Assembly: GCA_964518835.1 (NCBI GenBank)
Contig: CAZFKU010000062.1
Span: forward strand, 1-7,218
Source of the DNA: AB-629-J13 sp964518835
Lineage (GTDB): Bacteria > Fidelibacterota > Marinisomatia > Marinisomatales > AB-629-J13
Length of the DNA stretch: 7,218 nt
Direction of reading: 5' to 3'
The notes under the pieces were generated by a model that had not been told where the DNA came from, made no database searches, and saw nothing but the letters and a program-made list of their open reading frames with translations. Both the position numbers and the translations under genes were made by a program. Below, one piece after another: positions 4,912 to 7,218 of the stretch. Positions within the stretch are counted from its first letter, which is position 1; every line of letters begins with the position of its first letter.

Positions 4912-7218
4912 ATGAATAGAACTTTCAAGATAGTTTTTATTAATAGCATTGTTATTAACTGTAGTTTTGCAAATCCTAATATAGAACAAACCATCCCAGG
5001 GAATAATGAGATTAATGTAAATGTTAACTCAGGGATAACGATACAGTTTACTGAATCAATGATATCGAGTACTTTAAACAATAGTACTATAATAATCATA
5101 GGTAGCCGTAGTGGTTCACATAATAATCTAGAAATCAGTTATGATACTGCAAACTATTCTGCAATTGTACTTTCAGATAAACAATATTATTATGGCGAGA
5201 ATATCAGTATAACACTAACTGAATATATCCTTACTGAGTTGGGTATTCAGATCGTACCATATCACTGGGGGTTTAACACAGAATGTGGAAACGGATCAAC
5301 TGAATTTGAAGAGTTGTATTTTGATTCACTTATCAACAGTGCTGATGGAAAAAATTTCATCGCAGATTTTAATAATGATAGGTTATTGGATGTAGCAATT
5401 TTTAATTATTATGGAATAACAATTTATAAAAATGTTGATAATAACGATTTTAGTTACATGACAATTATAGAACCAGAGATAGCTAATTATTCTGGAGAAT
5501 ATTCTTCCTTAGAAATAGGATATTTTGATCAAGATACTCTAATTGATATTACAGTAAATGGGAACCATCAAATAGAAATTTTTTTAAACAATGGTGATGA
5601 AACCTTTACTTATCACCATGGATTTAACACATGGTCTGGTGGCTATATATTATCTGATGATTTTGATGGAGATGGTGATTTGGACCTATTTTGGAAGGAT
5701 GGTAATTATCATAAACTTTATAATAATAATGGAACAGCTGTTTTTCAAGAATCTTGGAATAATACAGTTACTGCTTGCTATGGTAGCAGTATGAAAAAAG
5801 GTGATTTTGATAGTGATGGAGATATTGATATTGTGATGGTAGGTGGCATTTATCCCACAGTAATTGTCCAGTCAAATAACGGTTACGGTGAATTTGATCC
5901 ATTAATTGTTATTGAATTACCTGGTTACACTTCGGCTGTTGGAGGAGTGGGAGATTTTAATAATGATGGATTATTAGATCTATTTTTGGGTGATCTGGAT
6001 CCAGATTACAATAATGAATTAATGGCATATTTGAATAATGGATTTTGGAATTTCACTCAAGTGAATAGTGGAAATTTAGGGTATTTTGCTGGTGATAATT
6101 CAATAGCAGATATGGATGGTGATGGCGATTTAGATATATTATATAGACAACATAACTCAACAAGTTATATAAATAAATTTTTAAATAATGGGAATGGGTT
6201 ATTTTCCGAACAATCTCCAACATTAAATCCAAATATTTTTGCAAATTTTAATTTTTCTAGTTTTGATTATCAAAATGATGGTGCAATTGATTTTATTATT
6301 GATGATGCAGATCAATTTGTGATTTTAAAAAACAAACCTAAATATTTTTATTCTTTATCTGATCAATCCATTGATTTTGGTATTACTGAATTGGGAGAAA
6401 CTGTTACTGCCTCGCTTACAATAACAAATACAGGAACTGAATTACTCACAATATCTGACATCTCTCTTTCAAATCATGAGATGTTTAATATTTCACAAAC
6501 ATCTGCTTATTTACCACCACAAACCGATATTGTGATAGAAATAGAGTTTATCCCAACTGAGCCGGGAAATTATAATGAGGAATTGGTAATTGAATCAAAT
6601 AACTATGTCCATCCTTCTAAAACTGTACTTTTAATAGGTACTGCAGAAGGGGAAGAGCCGCCACCTTGGTCCATTAATATATACTATCAGTCAGACTGGA
6701 ACCTTGTTGGACTCCCCCTTGATGTTGAAGACAATGATTACCTTACAATATTCCCTGATGCTGTTGAGAACACACTATTCTCTTTTGACCTTACTTATAA
6801 TCTTGATAGTATACTTGTAAATGGAGATGGCTACTGGCTGAAGTTTTATGAAGCAGGGTCAACCACAATCACTGGAGCACCACTAAATGAACTCACTCTT
6901 ACCCTTGAAGAAGACTGGAATCTAATTTCAGGAATTGCAGATACTATTTCAGTTTACTCTATTGATGACCCAGATGGTATTATTGTAGAGAACACTCTCT
7001 TTGGCTTTGATATAACTTATGTTTTAAGTGAAGAGCTGGTAGCAGGCAAGGGCTACTGGATTAGAGCCTATGAAGCAGGAGATATAACTCTTACAAGTGG
7101 GGCATCAGCAAGGATTACACCTCAGGACTTCAGCCTTAATTCTAACACCATAATTATTAACGGCTCTGAGTTATACTTCGGAGTAGAACTATCAGACATA
7201 GAAAGACTCAGTTACAGC
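4912..7218 (+). CDS. Large secreted modular protein with FG-GAP propeller (3' end outside window)
   Basis: The frame is open for 769 codons from ATG 4912 to the last base, so the C-terminus is missing. Modules in order: a signal-peptide-like start, MNRTFKIVFINSIVINCSFA (1-20), with rather polar hydrophobic core; an Ig-like SbsA/Big_5 domain at about 23-112 (NVNSGITIQFTESM at 37-50, then ENISITLTE at 96-104); a linker; seven FG-GAP/VCBS repeats at about 140-475 with DxDxDGxxD-type loops at residues 152, 204, 250, 298, 348, 400 and 452; a HYDIN-like Ig domain at about 482-576 (SIDFGITELGETVTASLTITNTG at 486-508); an EGEEPPPW linker (579-586); and two tandem 74-residue repeats at about 586-733 sharing DWNL, VENTLF, GYW and YEAG. 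It is probably exported and calcium-stabilised, for adhesion, carbohydrate binding or as a scaffold (inference). A type IX sorting domain may follow beyond the window, as in related proteins, but none is visible. No catalytic domain is recognised. The gene is much more AT-rich than the core genes upstream. Confidence 0.88.
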   Translation, partial: MNRTFKIVFINSIVINCSFANPNIEQTIPGNNEINVNVNSGITIQFTESMISSTLNNSTIIIIGSRSGSHNNLEISYDTANYSAIVLSDKQYYYGENISITLTEYILTELGIQIVPYHWGFNTECGNGSTEFEELYFDSLINSADGKNFIADFNNDRLLDVAIFNYYGITIYKNVDNNDFSYMTIIEPEIANYSGEYSSLEIGYFDQDTLIDITVNGNHQIEIFLNNGDETFTYHHGFNTWSGGYILSDDFDGDGDLDLFWKDGNYHKLYNNNGTAVFQESWNNTVTACYGSSMKKGDFDSDGDIDIVMVGGIYPTVIVQSNNGYGEFDPLIVIELPGYTSAVGGVGDFNNDGLLDLFLGDLDPDYNNELMAYLNNGFWNFTQVNSGNLGYFAGDNSIADMDGDGDLDILYRQHNSTSYINKFLNNGNGLFSEQSPTLNPNIFANFNFSSFDYQNDGAIDFIIDDADQFVILKNKPKYFYSLSDQSIDFGITELGETVTASLTITNTGTELLTISDISLSNHEMFNISQTSAYLPPQTDIVIEIEFIPTEPGNYNEELVIESNNYVHPSKTVLLIGTAEGEEPPPWSINIYYQSDWNLVGLPLDVEDNDYLTIFPDAVENTLFSFDLTYNLDSILVNGDGYWLKFYEAGSTTITGAPLNELTLTLEEDWNLISGIADTISVYSIDDPDGIIVENTLFGFDITYVLSEELVAGKGYWIRAYEAGDITLTSGASARITPQDFSLNSNTIIINGSELYFGVELSDIERLSYS
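5329..6336 (+). repeat. Seven FG-GAP/VCBS repeats (beta-propeller coding region)
   Basis: The calcium-loop motifs are DFNNDRLLD (152-160), YFDQDTLID (204-212), DFDGDGDLD (250-258), DFDSDGDID (298-306), DFNNDGLLD (348-356), DMDGDGDLD (400-408) and DYQNDGAID (452-460). Spacings are 52, 46, 48, 50, 52 and 52 residues. Most blades also carry the VCBS-type NNG turn, as in FLNNGDETF (224-232) and FLNNGNGLF (423-431). Repeat 2 starts with Tyr instead of Asp and lacks the Gly, so its metal site may be weak. Seven units match the number of blades of integrin-type propellers. Confidence 0.85.
6667..7110 (+). repeat. Two tandem copies of a 74-residue DWNL...GYW module
   Basis: Unit 1 is about residues 586-659 and unit 2 about 660-733. 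Shared landmarks are DWNL (595/668), VENTLF-x-FD-x-TY (618/692), GYW (640/714) and YEAG (646/720). Most lie exactly 74 residues apart. Similarity persists in DNA: GGCTACTGG occurs at 6829-6837 and 7051-7059, and TATGAAGCAGG at 6847-6857 and 7069-7079, both 222 bp apart. This indicates an internal duplication. Such units are common near the C-terminus of exported proteins in candidate phyla of this type; their function is unknown to me. Confidence 0.8.

Noticed and set aside
4912..4962. Signal peptide considered as a lipoprotein signal (Cys17)
   Set aside because: The residues before the cysteine are Val-Ile-Asn, which does not fit a lipobox (small residue needed at -1). A type I signal cut after Ala20 is more plausible.
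4821..5099. Open frame on the minus strand, 92 codons
   Set aside because: It overlaps the well-supported start and Ig-like domain of the secreted gene, has no ribosome-binding site I can see, and its hydrophobic product is what the complement of an Asn/Ile-rich frame gives.
5591..5794. Plus-strand 67-codon frame inside the propeller region
   Set aside because: It is a shifted reading of the GAT/GGT-rich repeat codons, giving an unlikely Met/Ile/Leu-rich product. The main frame has clear FG-GAP motifs here.
5329..6336. Regular GAT-rich repeats considered as a CRISPR array or DNA satellite
   Set aside because: The periodicity is at protein level (calcium loops every 46-52 residues) with variable DNA and an open frame throughout. 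There are no constant repeats with unique spacers.

Overview
The window reads as a piece of bacterial chromosome in two parts. Positions 1-4602 are a compact block of ordinary cellular genes, all on the + strand: rpsO (ribosomal protein S15), pnp (polynucleotide phosphorylase), an alanine aminotransferase of the type known from animals and plants, a short MerR-family regulator, and a tRNA-Pro(GGG) followed by an intrinsic terminator. Positions 4603-7218 are accessory in character: a gene-poor, AT-rich spacer of about 300 bp with short repeats, then a large secreted modular protein gene (starting at 4912) that is still open when the window ends.

Organism (inference): the rpsO-pnp pair is widespread. 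The 122-residue MerR protein with its YYSISEVSKITG/LRYWESEF pattern, and above all the exported protein, resemble proteins of the Fibrobacteres-Chlorobi-Bacteroidetes side of the tree. The exported protein combines an Ig-like SbsA domain, FG-GAP propeller, HYDIN-like domain and DWNL...GYW repeats. From memory the best guess is a Marinimicrobia (SAR406) or Cloacimonetes-like lineage. No marker in the window proves this. Sampled lines of the core block are near 45% GC; the propeller part of the secreted gene falls to 20-27%.

How the genes fit together: rpsO and pnp are 8 bp apart and very likely one transcript joining translation and RNA decay. The aminotransferase starts 22 bp after pnp, at GTG without a visible Shine-Dalgarno, and probably rides on the same message. 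A 151-bp gap with a perfect 13-bp palindrome and a 9-bp direct repeat precedes the MerR gene, so a new transcript may begin there. It could continue through tRNA-Pro to the terminator at 4567-4602. The secreted gene has its own strong Shine-Dalgarno and forms a separate unit.

The most interesting part is the secreted protein: seven evenly spaced calcium-type motifs imply a complete seven-bladed integrin-like propeller. Its C-terminal part is a tandem 74-residue duplication with different codon choice from the rest of the gene, which suggests a shuffled module. I see no CRISPR array, transposase, phage gene, toxin-antitoxin pair or recognisable defence system.
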